Source: Tardiphaga sp. P9-11
GTDB taxonomy: Bacteria > Pseudomonadota > Alphaproteobacteria > Rhizobiales > Xanthobacteraceae
Direction: 5' to 3'
Length of the DNA: 64,000 nucleotides
NCBI RefSeq assembly: GCF_008329525.1
Contig: NZ_NPKQ01000001.1
Span: 496,001-560,000 of the forward strand
In this document: positions 1 to 10,903 of the stretch, in pieces
How positions within the stretch are numbered: the first letter of the stretch is position 1
How the letters are laid out: the number at the start of each line of letters is the position of its first letter
Program-made: the position numbers and the translations under genes
Notes under the pieces: generated by a model
What the model was told of the DNA's origin: nothing
What the model saw: only the letters and a program-made list of their open reading frames with translations
Database searches by the model: none

Positions 1-837
1 GTGGCGGAAGAATCGCAGCATCGGCATCATCCGATCGATGGCATTCAGCAACGCGGGTGGCGGCGCTATATTACGTGCAGCAAAGGTCTGCCGCAGTGGC
101 AGCAGATCGATCAGCAGCTCGATCAGTGCACCGGGATTGCGCGAGATGTGTCCGCCATCGGGGAGGATCTGACGCTGCAATTCGTCGGAGAGTTTGCGCG
201 TCGCGGTGCGGATCTGGCGCGCCTGGTTGGCAAGGCAGAGCGAGGCGTAACACAGCGCAATGAGCACCTGCAGCTTCGGCACGCCATCGGGGGCGTGCGA
301 CAGCGCGTAGCGAAGCGAGCGGATCTCGCGGCTGAGCGAGCGCAGATAGCGGCGATAGAATTTGCCGTCGGTGTCGCCGAGCACCAGCGGCGCCTGCGAC
401 AGCAGCGAAATCACGCGGCGGGCGATGACATCGGCACGGCGGCCGATGGGGCGCTTGCGCGACGGATTCGACATCCAGTCATCGATCAGCGAACGCGCAT
501 TGGCGCGCGTGATGGCGGTGTCGGCGGCGCGCAGATGGCGCAGCCAGCCGAAGCCGAGTAGTGAGACTTCCCAGTCTTCCGACGGCGGCTCCAAATCGAA
601 GATCGAGCGGCCGTGACAGGTAACGATCTTGCCGGCGAAGACGAAGCGCCCGGCGTAGATCTCGGCTGCACGAGTGGCGTCGGTGGTGCGCAGATCATGC
701 GGCGCGATGATTAGGCGATCGGTACGTCCGGGCCACAGCCTCGCCAGCGCTGCCGATCCTCCAGACGCGCGCGACATCGCGCTCCGCGCGAAGCGGCCGA
801 GGATTAGCCCCGAGATACGTCTGCGATGAGCGACCAC
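1..837 (-). CDS. heparinase II/III family protein, N-terminal part
   Basis: The reading frame on the minus strand is open from about 837 to the left edge, so the C-terminal part lies outside the window. The visible part contains TDRLIIAPHDLRT and then an alpha-helical stretch (EVSLLGFGWLRHLRAADT), which I recognise from Bradyrhizobium heparinase II/III-like proteins. Such proteins are predicted polysaccharide lyases, but the catalytic toroid and beta-sandwich are not visible here. The start is uncertain. A GTG at 837 (AAGG 5 nt upstream) gives the usual length before the conserved block. An ATG at 777 with GGAG 4 nt upstream is the alternative. It lies downstream of rsmB on the same strand. 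Confidence 0.7.
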   Translation of the reverse strand, partial: MVAHRRRISGLILGRFARSAMSRASGGSAALARLWPGRTDRLIIAPHDLRTTDATRAAEIYAGRFVFAGKIVTCHGRSIFDLEPPSEDWEVSLLGFGWLRHLRAADTAITRANARSLIDDWMSNPSRKRPIGRRADVIARRVISLLSQAPLVLGDTDGKFYRRYLRSLSREIRSLRYALSHAPDGVPKLQVLIALCYASLCLANQARQIRTATRKLSDELQRQILPDGGHISRNPGALIELLIDLLPLRQTFAARNIAPPPALLNAIDRMMPMLRFFRH

Positions 838-959
838 GCGCGCCTTGAACTGGAGAGAAAGGGTTATTGCGAATCCTTTTAGCCGGAAACGCGGTCCGCA
901 CACAGTACAAGGAGGCCCCCTGTGGAAGCCTCGCGAATCGGGAGATTACTCTGTGAATA

Positions 960-2300
960 TCAGGATTTAATCAGTCGCGCCGCATAGAAGCCGTCGAGCC
1001 CGCCGAGCCGGGGGTCGGCATGGGGCATATGGCTCGGCAAAGTGCGCAGATCGCCCTCGGGGGTGACGATCTCGGCCAAGCCTGCCACTTCGCTGGCGTC
1101 GGCCGGGGCGCGGCGCATGCTGGAGTCCTTGGCCAGCAGGTCAGCGATGGCCTGTTCGCCTTCTTCGGGCTCCAGCGAACAGGTGCAATAGACTAGGGTT
1201 CCGCCGGGCCTCAGGATGGAGGCGGCCTTCTGCAGCAGCCGCCGTTGCAGCGCAGTCAGCATGACGATGTCGGAGTCCTGTTTCAGCCAGGCGACGTCCG
1301 GATGCCGCCGGATGGTGCCGGTCGAGGAGCAGGGCGCGTCCAGCAACACCGCGTCGAAGCCCTCGCCGGGAAATTCAGCGCCATCGACGACGACGGTCTC
1401 GGCTTCCAGCGACAGCCGCGCCAGATTTTCGCGCAGCCGCGCCACCCGGTTCGGCGAGCGGTCAACGGCAGTGACCTGCGCGCCGCCCTGGACCAATTGT
1501 GCAGTCTTGCCACCCGGTGCGGCGCAGAGATCGACGATGCGTTTGCCCTTGAGGTCGCCGAACAGCCGAGCTGGGAGTGCCGCCGCTGCGTCCTGCACCC
1601 ACCATTGGCCGTCATCGAAGCCGGGCAGCATGGTCACCGACCCCTGCAGCAAGGTTCGGACGGAACCCGTTGGAAGCACTTCGCCGTGCAGGCGTGTAGC
1701 CCAGGCATCGGCTTCGGATTTCACGGTGAGGTCGAGACATGGCTCATGGCTCAGTGCCACGGCCATTTCCTTCGCGGCCGTCTCGCCGTAATGCGCCGTC
1801 CAGCGCGCCATCAGCCATGGCGGGATGTCGAGAGTCTGGGCGGCCACTTCGTCGATCAGCGGCTGCCCTTCACGCGCACAGCGCCGCAATACGGCATTGA
1901 CCAGTCCGGCATATTTCGCGGCACGGCGATCGGACTGTACCATGCGGACCGACAGATCGACGGCGGCATGATCCGGCACATCCATCCAGAGGATCTGGGC
2001 CGCGCCGATCAGGAGCGCACTTTGCGCACGCGGGGCATCGGTGGGAACACCACGGTCGAGCAGGCGGGAGAGAATATGCCCGAGCGTGCCGAGCCGGCGT
2101 AGGATCGTCGCAACCAGACGTCGCATCAGCGCGCGGTCGCGGTCGGATAAGGTTTTCAGACCGGGATGGGCGGCCGCACCTTCGAGCTGGTCGTCGAGGG
2201 TCCGATGCTTGTGCAACACGCCGTCGAGAATATCCGCCGCAATCCGTCGCGCGGCGAGGCCGGGGACCTCGGTTGGCGGTGCGTATCTTACTTGCGACAT
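960..2300 (-). CDS. rsmB: 16S rRNA m5C967 methyltransferase RsmB
   Basis: This cytoplasmic enzyme uses S-adenosylmethionine to methylate C5 of cytosine 967 in 16S rRNA. Of 446 residues, roughly the first 150 form the NusB-like RNA-binding domain. The Rossmann methyltransferase domain follows, with the SAM loop CAAPGGKT (259-266), the DAPCSSTGT motif carrying Cys324, and YCTCS with the catalytic-pair Cys374. Both cysteines needed for the covalent mechanism are present. The length fits the family. The heparinase-like gene lies about 120 bp downstream on the same strand, an association common in this group. Confidence 0.95.
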   Translation of the reverse strand: MSQVRYAPPTEVPGLAARRIAADILDGVLHKHRTLDDQLEGAAAHPGLKTLSDRDRALMRRLVATILRRLGTLGHILSRLLDRGVPTDAPRAQSALLIGAAQILWMDVPDHAAVDLSVRMVQSDRRAAKYAGLVNAVLRRCAREGQPLIDEVAAQTLDIPPWLMARWTAHYGETAAKEMAVALSHEPCLDLTVKSEADAWATRLHGEVLPTGSVRTLLQGSVTMLPGFDDGQWWVQDAAAALPARLFGDLKGKRIVDLCAAPGGKTAQLVQGGAQVTAVDRSPNRVARLRENLARLSLEAETVVVDGAEFPGEGFDAVLLDAPCSSTGTIRRHPDVAWLKQDSDIVMLTALQRRLLQKAASILRPGGTLVYCTCSLEPEEGEQAIADLLAKDSSMRRAPADASEVAGLAEIVTPEGDLRTLPSHMPHADPRLGGLDGFYAARLIKS

Positions 2301-2423
2301 GCTAAAACATCACGACGGAGGGCGGGCAATGGCGCTGGCAGGCTCAGCATGCGGCCACTGGATGGGAGCGATTCTGTCGCATGCGAATATGCCAAATGTA
2401 AGAATCGCCCTTATATGCTCATA

Positions 2424-2444
2424 GTCGAACGGCAACTGTTCGAC
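2424..2444. repeat. 7-bp inverted repeat upstream of the SdhAF4 gene
   Basis: GTCGAAC and GTTCGAC form perfect arms around a 7-nt spacer. They lie about 50 bp before the start of the small gene at 2496 and between two divergent genes. It could be an operator or a leader hairpin; nothing distinguishes these. Confidence 0.4.
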
Positions 2445-2495
2445 ATTGATTTATGTAACGCGTGCCGCCCTTGCCGGTTCAGCAGGAAACCTGAG

Positions 2496-2726
2496 ATGAA
2501 CGACATTCCTTCCGAGTCCGCAACGTCTTTGCCCGAGCCTGAGCCGGCACCGAAGAAAGTTTTGACGCCCGCCGCGCAGCGCGCACTGGCCGAGGCAGAA
2601 GAACGTCGGGCTGCAGCTGCAGCGGCACATACTGCGGCGAAAGCGAAAGAGTTTCAGGGACCTGAAGGCCCGGAGCCCACGCGCTTTGGCGACTGGGAGC
2701 GTAAGGGCATTGCGTCCGACTTCTAA
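2496..2726 (+). CDS. SdhAF4-type succinate dehydrogenase assembly factor (DUF1674)
   Basis: The 76-residue protein ends in PEPTRFGDWERKGIASDF, the signature C-terminus of the DUF1674/SDHAF4 family. Members of that family bind the flavinated SdhA subunit and help assemble succinate dehydrogenase. The N-terminal half is Pro/Ala/Glu-rich and probably disordered. A longer frame opens at 2166, but the ATG at 2496 matches the normal size of the family and puts the start just after an AGGAAA stretch. No sdh genes are in the window. The assignment rests on the C-terminal motif and length. Confidence 0.85.
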   Translation: MNDIPSESATSLPEPEPAPKKVLTPAAQRALAEAEERRAAAAAAHTAAKAKEFQGPEGPEPTRFGDWERKGIASDF

Positions 2727-2741
2727 CTCTTCGGATCACTG

Positions 2742-2759
2742 AGCCAGATTCTTCTGGCT
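2742..2759 (+). terminator. possible weak terminator after the SdhAF4 gene
   Basis: AGCCAGA and TCTGGCT form a 7-bp perfect stem with a TTCT loop, 16 bp after the stop codon. The following tract (GGTTGTTT) is only partly T-rich, so termination may be leaky and could let transcription run into the thermonuclease gene. Confidence 0.35.
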
Positions 2760-2789
2760 GGTTGTTTCGACTCACATTATCGCAGGACG

Positions 2790-3353
2790 ATGACCCCAGC
2801 ATCGCGCATTCACCGTGCGTCGCCGTGGCGATCCCGCATGTCTGCGGCGATGCCGTGGGTATTCGTGCTTGGCCTGGCCGCCGGCACCACGCTGCCGGTG
2901 AAGCGTTGGCTGCCGTTCCTGCCCGGCGTGGATCAGACCGAGGCCGCCCGCGATTCCGAGGCGATCATCAGGCGCGCCGGCAATGCCGAGGCGCGCTACC
3001 CGATCGAGATGCGCTATGCCATCGACGGCGATACTTTTGGCGCGCGCGTTCACCTTGGCTCGGGTGAAGACGTCAGCGTACGCATTCGTTTGCGGGGCAT
3101 CGATGCGCCGGAGCTGAAGGGGCAATGTGCGCGCGAGATTCAGAAAGCAGAAACCGCGACGGGCGCACTGACCAAGTTGCTCCGCGAGGGAAGCCTCACG
3201 ATCTACAATATCGGGGCTGACAAATATCCCGGCCGCGTGGTCGCCGATGTAGCGACCAGGCAAACGCCAAACGTGTCTGCAGCAATGCTCAACGCAGGGC
3301 ACGCGCGCCCGTATGGTGGTGGTCATCGCAGCGGCTGGTGCACTGGAAACTGA
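2790..3353 (+). CDS. exported thermonuclease-family (SNase-like) protein
   Basis: The 187-residue protein has an N-terminal hydrophobic segment (about 20-32), so it is probably exported or membrane-anchored. A staphylococcal-nuclease-like OB fold follows. Visible active-site elements are the Asp in YAIDGDTF (about 79-81), the RLRGIDAPE block (100-108) that supplies an Arg, Asp and Glu, and a second Arg in DKYPGRV (149). The C-terminal GHARPYGGG..GWC is also typical. Family members cut phosphodiester bonds in DNA or RNA with Ca2+; activity here is inferred. An in-frame ATG at 2838 is an alternative start. Confidence 0.8.
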   Translation: MTPASRIHRASPWRSRMSAAMPWVFVLGLAAGTTLPVKRWLPFLPGVDQTEAARDSEAIIRRAGNAEARYPIEMRYAIDGDTFGARVHLGSGEDVSVRIRLRGIDAPELKGQCAREIQKAETATGALTKLLREGSLTIYNIGADKYPGRVVADVATRQTPNVSAAMLNAGHARPYGGGHRSGWCTGN

Positions 3354-3373
3354 ATGCCCGCGTCACGCCAAGA

Positions 3374-3399
3374 AAAAGCCGCGCATATGCGCGGCTTTT
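3374..3399. terminator. bidirectional Rho-independent terminator
   Basis: A perfect 26-bp palindrome has GC-rich core GCCGCGCATATGCGCGGC flanked by AAAA on the left and TTTT on the right. It lies between the convergent thermonuclease gene and L,D-transpeptidase gene and can end transcription in both directions. Confidence 0.9.
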
Positions 3400-3422
3400 C
3401 AGAATGGCGAAGCTGACAGCAA

Positions 3423-3938
3423 TCAACGCTGGGTGACGATCACCGGCGTGCCGACGGTGACCCGTGAAAAGAGGTCGGTGATGTCTTCGTTATACATGCG
3501 CACGCAACCGTAAGAGACATAGCCGCCGATCGAATTAGGCCGGTTGGTGCCGTGGATGGCATATTCGCCGCCGGCGAGGGTCATCGCAGCAACGCCCATC
3601 GGATTGGCTGGCGAGCCGCCAGCGATCACGTCCGGGATGCTCGGATTGTCGCGCTTGACGTCGGCGGGCGGAGCCCAGGCCGGCTGACGGTACTTGCCAT
3701 CGATCTTGGTGGCGCCGGCCCACTGTTTGCCGGGTTTGCCGACGCCGACGGGATAGCGCACCGCCTGACCCTGTTCGAGCACAAGATAGAGCTTACGCTC
3801 GTTCGTCTTCACGACGATGGTGCCGGGTGCATAATCACCGTGGAAGCCAACCAGATTGGGCGCCGCCTGCGCGGCAGGGATCATCAGGGCGCCAACGACA
3901 ACGGTGGCTGCCAGCGCACCTGCAATCTTCAAGGACAT
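3423..3938 (-). CDS. periplasmic L,D-transpeptidase (YkuD domain)
   Basis: The 171-residue protein begins with a Sec-type signal peptide that ends near AAQAA (about residue 26). The catalytic YkuD motif is complete: His129 in YAIHGTNRP and Cys145 in SYGCVRM. L,D-transpeptidases make 3-3 peptidoglycan cross-links or attach proteins to peptidoglycan in the periplasm. It has no LysM or other binding domain, so it is a minimal single-domain member. It is separated from the Kelch gene by about 270 bp, which should contain its promoter (about 3939-4208); no clear -35/-10 pair could be assigned. Confidence 0.9.
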   Translation of the reverse strand: MSLKIAGALAATVVVGALMIPAAQAAPNLVGFHGDYAPGTIVVKTNERKLYLVLEQGQAVRYPVGVGKPGKQWAGATKIDGKYRQPAWAPPADVKRDNPSIPDVIAGGSPANPMGVAAMTLAGGEYAIHGTNRPNSIGGYVSYGCVRMYNEDITDLFSRVTVGTPVIVTQR

Positions 3939-4208
3939 CGAGCTCTCCAGTTCGGCCCGGCCGTTGTGGCCGACGAGGTCGTGCCGCCCTCAAGGCGGCG
4001 AAAACAATTGCACACGGGAAATTCTCAACCAGTCGCGTAAACAACCGGTCTCTGCCGGCGCGAGGGACCGCGCCAACGAGGGCCTAAAGAGGAAATCTGC
4101 TGAACAAAGTAAATGCCCGGAAAACAACACTCGCCCTAAAATGGCCGGGCGGCGGCCATACGGCCCTGACAATCGCGTGAGAGCAGCGATGCGATGCGTT
4201 GCAGGTCA

Positions 4209-5333
4209 CTAGGCTAACGTGAAGGCCTCATGGACCGCGGATTGTACCGCGCCGCCGAGGACGGCACCGCCGCCAGCCACATAGATCCAGTCGCCAATGA
4301 CCGTGGCGCCGACCGCATGGCGCGGGGTCAGCATCGGTGCGTGGCTCTGCCAGGTGTCGGAGACCGGATCGTAGCTTTCCATCTGTCCGTACACCTTGCC
4401 CTGGGTGAGCTGGCCGTTCTGTACCACGCCGGATTCGCCGCCCATGGCGAACAGCCGGTCGCGATACACGACAAGGCCATGGCCTGAACGGGTCGTCGGC
4501 AGTGCAGCGCGCAGCTCCCATGTGTCGCGCTCAGGCAGATACACATGATGCAAATCGGTATTGTACTCGAACGTATTGAAACGCCCGCCGATCACATGGA
4601 TTACGCCGCGGGTGGCAACGCAGCCGACATGGTCGCGCGCGCCGGGCAGTGCCTTGCGGGTCTCCCATTTATCGGTCTTGGGATCATAGACCTCGTGCCA
4701 GCTGACACTGGCGCGCTCGGCCGCCGGTTCCGACGCGCCGCCGATCAGATGGATCTTGCCATTCAGCGCAACGGCGGCACCGGCACCGCGTGGTCGCGGC
4801 AAAGGCGCGATATTGTCCCAGCGGTTGGCGGCTACATCGTAGGCATAAGCGTTCTGATCCGAGCCGCGGTTCTGCTGCATGAAGCCGCCAAGCGCATAGA
4901 CGCGTCCGGCATCGGCTGCGACTGAGACATGGTTGGCGCCGCGCGGCAGCGGCGCGGCGTCGAGCCATTGATCCGAAGCGGGATTGTAGACGTGGTGATA
5001 GGGGCGGTCGACGCGGCCTTCGCCATAGCCGCCGACGATATGCATGCGATCGGCCCATGAAGTCGCCCAGGCCATCTCGCTGCGCGGCAAGGGCAGCGCC
5101 GCACGCGATATCCACTTGCCTTGCGGCCCTTTCGGCGCCGGACTCTCCGTGACGCGTTGTGCTTCCTGCTCGGGCGTCATGTGATGCGGCACGCCACCTT
5201 GCAATTTGGCGTAGGGCTCTTTCGACGACGGCGCCGCAGGCAATGCTGGATGACCAGCATGTTGCGCGCGGGCGGAGACTCCGCCCGCGACAACTGCAGC
5301 ACTTCCCAACACGAATGACCGACGGTCCATCAC
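4209..5333 (-). CDS. Tat-exported Kelch-repeat beta-propeller protein
   Basis: The 374-residue protein starts with a twin-arginine signal (RR at residues 4-5 followed by SFVLGSAAVVAGG), so it is probably exported folded. The rest contains repeated Kelch blades with the hallmark Gly-Gly and spaced Trp/Tyr residues, for example MHIVGGYGEG, VYALGGFMQQ, IHLIGGASEP, IHVIGGRF and LFAMGGESG. Five to six blades can be picked out. No catalytic residues of galactose oxidase could be assigned, so it may be a binding scaffold. Substrate and partner are unknown. It lies 50 bp downstream of acsA and could be cotranscribed with it. Confidence 0.8.
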   Translation of the reverse strand: MMDRRSFVLGSAAVVAGGVSARAQHAGHPALPAAPSSKEPYAKLQGGVPHHMTPEQEAQRVTESPAPKGPQGKWISRAALPLPRSEMAWATSWADRMHIVGGYGEGRVDRPYHHVYNPASDQWLDAAPLPRGANHVSVAADAGRVYALGGFMQQNRGSDQNAYAYDVAANRWDNIAPLPRPRGAGAAVALNGKIHLIGGASEPAAERASVSWHEVYDPKTDKWETRKALPGARDHVGCVATRGVIHVIGGRFNTFEYNTDLHHVYLPERDTWELRAALPTTRSGHGLVVYRDRLFAMGGESGVVQNGQLTQGKVYGQMESYDPVSDTWQSHAPMLTPRHAVGATVIGDWIYVAGGGAVLGGAVQSAVHEAFTLA

Positions 5334-5369
5334 ATCGCTCCGTGTTTGCCGGTCAGCGTGGGCGTTAGT

Positions 5370-7319
<1,950 letters not shown>

Positions 7320-7672
7320 CATCCCCTCCACCACCGTGCGACCGCTGCGCGAATTCGCCGCCAGCCGGTTCTCGTTGCGCGCAATATGCGCCGGGGCGAG
7401 ATAGCGGGACAAGCCGGAACGGACTAGGCCTTTGGTCGGTCTGCAAGGTCGCGGTCCCGATCACGTTCGCGTTTCACCGGCCTCCAAACCTTCATCATAA
7501 AGCCAATTCACGGCAAAAACGGTAGCCGGCAACCGGAGGTGCGTGCCTGTGGACTCGCAATAGTTGCGGGAAGCCCCTAAATCGCCCTCGCACGGATGGG
7601 CGAGCCGGCCCGGAACCAAAAATCAATAAACGGCATTAGCAGAGACACAGGGCCGACGAGGCAGATAACGCT
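7320..7672. other. intergenic region between acsA and topoisomerase IB
   Basis: About 350 bp separate two divergent genes, so both promoters should lie here. I see no convincing ORF, tRNA or long inverted repeat. A GAGG at 7658-7661 is a weak Shine-Dalgarno for the gene at 7673. Confidence 0.5.
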
Positions 7673-8782
7673 ATGATGGAACAGCAGAATTTCGCGCCTT
7701 CTCGGGCCGCTTCCGCCCGTTCCCTCGTGCGGCCAGCTCGTATGTCCACCAAGCCAAGCCCCGCAAGTGTGGAGGTCTTGGCCCGTGAAATGGGCCTGAC
7801 GCTTGGAGATCAGTCCGAGCTGACGATCCGCCGGCTTAAGCGCGGAAAATCTTATTCCTTCGTCAGGGCCAACGGCACCCCGATCAAGCATATCGGCACG
7901 ATCAAGCGGCTGAACTCCATGGCGGTGCCCCCGGCCTATGCCGAGGTCCGCTATGCCGTTGATCCTACATCGCATTTGCAGGCCGTAGGCCGCGACGCGG
8001 CCGGCCGGCTGCAATACCGCTATCACTCGGACTGGGAGAAGGTCCGCGAGCAACGCAAGGCGCATCGGCTGGCCAAGCTGGTGGCGGCACTGCCGAAGAT
8101 TCGCCGCAACGTCTCGGCCCTGTTGGCTGGTGATGAACCGACGCGGGAGTTTGCGCTGGCAACCGTGATCGAGCTCGTGACACGCACGGCAATTCGCGCC
8201 GGCAACGAAAGCCATATGAAGGTCAGCGGCACCCGCGGCGCCACCACGCTGATGAAATCGAATGTGCAGCTCGAAGATGACTGCATCGTGCTGAGCTTCA
8301 AGGCTAAGGGCGGCAAGGCGGTGCGCAAGGAAACCAACGCTACAAAGCTGGTCCGCGCCATCGGCATCCTGCACGACGTGCCGGGCAAGCGCCTGTTCCA
8401 GTATCGCGACAATGCGGGTCGCATTCACAAGGTCAACACGGCGGCAGTGAACGCGTTTCTGCGCGATATAGCTGGCATCAAGATTTCGCTGAAGGATTTC
8501 CGCACGCTGATGGCGTCGGCGACGGTGGTTGAGACGCTATCGCGGATCGAGCCGGCAGCAAGCGCACGTGGTCGCAAGAAGCAGGTACTCGACGCCGTGC
8601 GTTCAGCGGCGGACGAGTTGCAAAATACGGCGGCGATCTGTCGCAAGAGCTATGTGCATGACACCATCGTCACCGCTTTCGAGGATGGTCTTCTCGCCCG
8701 CCTCGCTGCGACGCAGACGGGTTATCGCTCGCAATCGAAGCGCGAGCACCTTCTGGCGCAGGTGGTGGCAGAGGCGGGGTAG
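7673..8782 (+). CDS. type IB DNA topoisomerase (poxvirus-like bacterial family)
   Basis: The 369-residue protein relaxes supercoils by a 3'-phosphotyrosine intermediate. An N-terminal beta-rich DNA-clamp domain (RRLKRGKSYSFV, VPPAY.EV) precedes the catalytic domain, where AIRAGNESH, SFKAKGGKAVRK, LKDFRTLMA and CRKSYVHDT carry the expected Arg, Lys, Arg and the nucleophile Tyr327. These enzymes are scattered in alphaproteobacteria and share ancestry with eukaryotic and poxviral enzymes. Its stop codon abuts that of the convergent methyltransferase with no intervening base. An ATG at 7742 is an alternative start. Confidence 0.9.
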   Translation: MMEQQNFAPSRAASARSLVRPARMSTKPSPASVEVLAREMGLTLGDQSELTIRRLKRGKSYSFVRANGTPIKHIGTIKRLNSMAVPPAYAEVRYAVDPTSHLQAVGRDAAGRLQYRYHSDWEKVREQRKAHRLAKLVAALPKIRRNVSALLAGDEPTREFALATVIELVTRTAIRAGNESHMKVSGTRGATTLMKSNVQLEDDCIVLSFKAKGGKAVRKETNATKLVRAIGILHDVPGKRLFQYRDNAGRIHKVNTAAVNAFLRDIAGIKISLKDFRTLMASATVVETLSRIEPAASARGRKKQVLDAVRSAADELQNTAAICRKSYVHDTIVTAFEDGLLARLAATQTGYRSQSKREHLLAQVVAEAG

Positions 8783-9466
8783 TTACGCCAGCGTCCAAAC
8801 CGCCGTATTCTTGATCTCGGCATCTTCGAGATCGCGTGTCACCGGCACCTTGTACTCGGCCAGCTTGCGCAGCTTGTCTTTCGGCAGATAGGTACGGCCG
8901 GGGTCGCCGATCAGCACTGTCGTGCCCCGCATCGCTTGCGCGGACAGAAAAGCGAAAGCGCGCTCTGCGGTGTCGCGTTCGTAGAAAATATCTCCCGCCA
9001 GAATCGTTTGTGTATCGGGCGCAGATGAGCCGTCAAGCAGGTCATCGCCACGCGGTTCGATCGCAACACCATTCTCAGTAGCGTTCAGCACGATCGCTGT
9101 TCGTGCGAAGGCATCGATGTCATAGGCGAAGACGCGGTTAGCCCCAGCCTTCATCGCAGCGATAGCCACAAGCCCCGAACCTGACGCGAGATCGATGATA
9201 GTTTTGCCGGCAACATGCTTGTGATGATCGAGGATGTAGCGGGCCAGTGCTTGACCGCCCGCCCAGGCGAAGGCCCAGAATGGCGGAGGCAGTCCGGCTT
9301 CGCCGAGTTCCTCCTCCGTCTTGCTCCATAGCGGCACGGCTTCGTCGGCCGTGTGTAGCACAATGTCCGGCACCAGGGGCACCGGCAGCAGGCGCGTATT
9401 GGCGCGGATGAAAGCAACGGGATCGGTGATCGCAGGTTTAGCCGCGCCGTTGGCGCTCATGACCAT
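8783..9466 (-). CDS. class I SAM methyltransferase, ETF-beta lysine methyltransferase-like
   Basis: The 227-residue protein has a seven-strand methyltransferase fold with the glycine-rich SAM motif IDLASGSGLVAIAA and acidic strand-2 residue in VFAYDIDAFA. The upstream PPFWAFAWAGGQALARYI and the late GDPGR resemble the METTL20/ETFBKMT family, whose bacterial members methylate lysines of ETF-beta and of ribosomal protein L7/L12. Automated annotation often calls these proteins nicotinamide N-methylase-like. The substrate is inferred. It is last in a minus-strand run tsaD-gpsA-EVE-methyltransferase with gaps of 10, 7 and 25 bp. ATG at 9460 is an alternative start. Confidence 0.75.
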   Translation of the reverse strand: MVMSANGAAKPAITDPVAFIRANTRLLPVPLVPDIVLHTADEAVPLWSKTEEELGEAGLPPPFWAFAWAGGQALARYILDHHKHVAGKTIIDLASGSGLVAIAAMKAGANRVFAYDIDAFARTAIVLNATENGVAIEPRGDDLLDGSSAPDTQTILAGDIFYERDTAERAFAFLSAQAMRGTTVLIGDPGRTYLPKDKLRKLAEYKVPVTRDLEDAEIKNTAVWTLA

Positions 9467-9491
9467 GCCGAACGAGCGCGTATGCGCGCGG

Positions 9492-9905
9492 TCACAATCC
9501 GCCCATCTTGCAGACGAGTTTCCATTCTTCCGGTGTCACGGGCTGCACCGACAATCGCGACAGTTTCAGCAGCGCCATTTCGCTGAGGCGCGGTTCGGCC
9601 TTTACGGCGACCAGCGTCACCGGCGTCTTCAGGGGCTTGTCGGCGGCGATATCGACGCAGACGAACTTGCCGGATTCATCGGTCGGATCGGGATAGTGCT
9701 CTTTCACGATCTCGGCGATCCCGACGACTTCCTTGCCTTCGTTTGAGTGATAGAAAAAGGCGCGATCGCCCTTCTTCATGGCCATCATGTTGAGTTTGGC
9801 GCTGTGGTTGCGCACGCCGGTCCAGGCTTCGCCCTTTTTGCCCTTCGCGACCTGCTGATCCCACGACCACACCGAAGGCTCGGATTTCACCAGCCAGTAT
9901 TTCAT
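9492..9905 (-). CDS. EVE domain protein
   Basis: The 137-residue protein is a single EVE domain of the PUA-like fold, as in thymocyte nuclear protein 1. It starts MKYWLVKSEPSVWSW and has WTGVRNHSAKLNMM and GDRAFFYHSNEGKEVVG, the residues that build the cage for a modified base. EVE domains are thought to read modified cytosines in DNA or RNA. It lies 7 bp downstream of gpsA and is almost certainly cotranscribed with it. This placement is common in alphaproteobacteria. Confidence 0.9.
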   Translation of the reverse strand: MKYWLVKSEPSVWSWDQQVAKGKKGEAWTGVRNHSAKLNMMAMKKGDRAFFYHSNEGKEVVGIAEIVKEHYPDPTDESGKFVCVDIAADKPLKTPVTLVAVKAEPRLSEMALLKLSRLSVQPVTPEEWKLVCKMGGL

Positions 9906-9912
9906 CCCGTCT

Positions 9913-10893
9913 CTAACCTTCTGCCTTGAATGGTCGCGTCAACAGGCCTTCGATGACCTGATCGATGGTCGCTCCGCCGGCCAGAATTGCCGCCACGGCT
10001 TTTGCCACCGGCATATCGACGCCCTTCGATGTTGCAAGCTCGATTAGCACCGGCGCCGTGAATTCACCCTCGGCGAGTTTGTCGCGCGCCGGCTGTTCGC
10101 CGCGGCCGAGCGCGACGCCGAGTGAAAAATTGCGCGATTGCGCGCTTGAACAGCTCAGGATCAGGTCGCCCAATCCTGACAGGCCCGACAGCGTCTCGGT
10201 GCGCGCGCCACATGCGATGCCTAGTCGCAGCAATTCGCTGAAGCCGCGCGTGGTCAGTGCCGCGAGGGCCGAGGCGCCGAGCTGTTTGCCCGCGACAATG
10301 CCGGCAGCAATAGCCAGCACGTTCTTGGCCGCGCCGCCGATCTCGACGCCGCGCACATCGGTGGAGTGATAGGGACGGAACGTCGCCGAACCCAAAGCCT
10401 GTACGAGTGCGATAGCGATGTCCTCGTCGGCGCAGGCGAGTGTTACTGCTGTGGGTAGACCAGCCGCGACATCGTTAGCGAAATTCGGTCCCGACAGGAT
10501 GGCCGGGATCGCCTGCGGCGCGACGTCGGCGATGACTTCCGTCATGAATTTGTGGCTGCCGCGCTCGATGCCCTTGGCGCAGGCGACCACCGGAATGCCC
10601 GCCGGCAATAAAGGCACGAACGCGGTCAGTGCCTCGCGCAACTGCTGCGATGGGACCGCGAGCAAAATGATATCGGCGCGCGCCGCCAGCGAAAGGTCGG
10701 CGGTGACGAAGACGGAGTCGTCGATGGCAGTGCTGGGTAGTCGCGGGTTGGCACGCGACGACTGCATCAGCTCCGCGGCTGCAGCGGAGCGTGCATAGAG
10801 CACGACCTCGCGGCCAGCACGTGCAGCGACATCGGCCAGCGCTGTGCCGTAAGCACCAGCGCCGATTACCGCCACTGAGTTGAAGTCGGCCAT
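9913..10893 (-). CDS. gpsA: NAD(P)H-dependent glycerol-3-phosphate dehydrogenase
   Basis: GpsA reduces dihydroxyacetone phosphate to sn-glycerol-3-phosphate for phospholipid synthesis. The N-terminal Rossmann motif [12 protein letters not shown] starts at about residue 7. The substrate-domain signatures [16 protein letters not shown] and [15 protein letters not shown], with its catalytic Lys, are intact, as is [11 protein letters not shown]. The frame extends upstream to 10950, but the ATG at 10893 gives the usual 326 residues and leaves a 10-bp gap to tsaD. Confidence 0.95.
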   Translation of the reverse strand: MADFNSVAVIGAGAYGTALADVAARAGREVVLYARSAAAAELMQSSRANPRLPSTAIDDSVFVTADLSLAARADIILLAVPSQQLREALTAFVPLLPAGIPVVACAKGIERGSHKFMTEVIADVAPQAIPAILSGPNFANDVAAGLPTAVTLACADEDIAIALVQALGSATFRPYHSTDVRGVEIGGAAKNVLAIAAGIVAGKQLGASALAALTTRGFSELLRLGIACGARTETLSGLSGLGDLILSCSSAQSRNFSLGVALGRGEQPARDKLAEGEFTAPVLIELATSKGVDMPVAKAVAAILAGGATIDQVIEGLLTRPFKAEG

Positions 10894-10903
10894 GGTGTGT
10901 CCG

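Noticed and set aside
1245-2102. 285-codon plus-strand frame inside rsmB
   Set aside because: Antisense to a clear rsmB and lacking any domain.
4209-5333. Galactose oxidase assignment for the Kelch protein
   Set aside because: Only generic Kelch blades are visible; the Tyr-Cys cofactor and copper ligands were not found.
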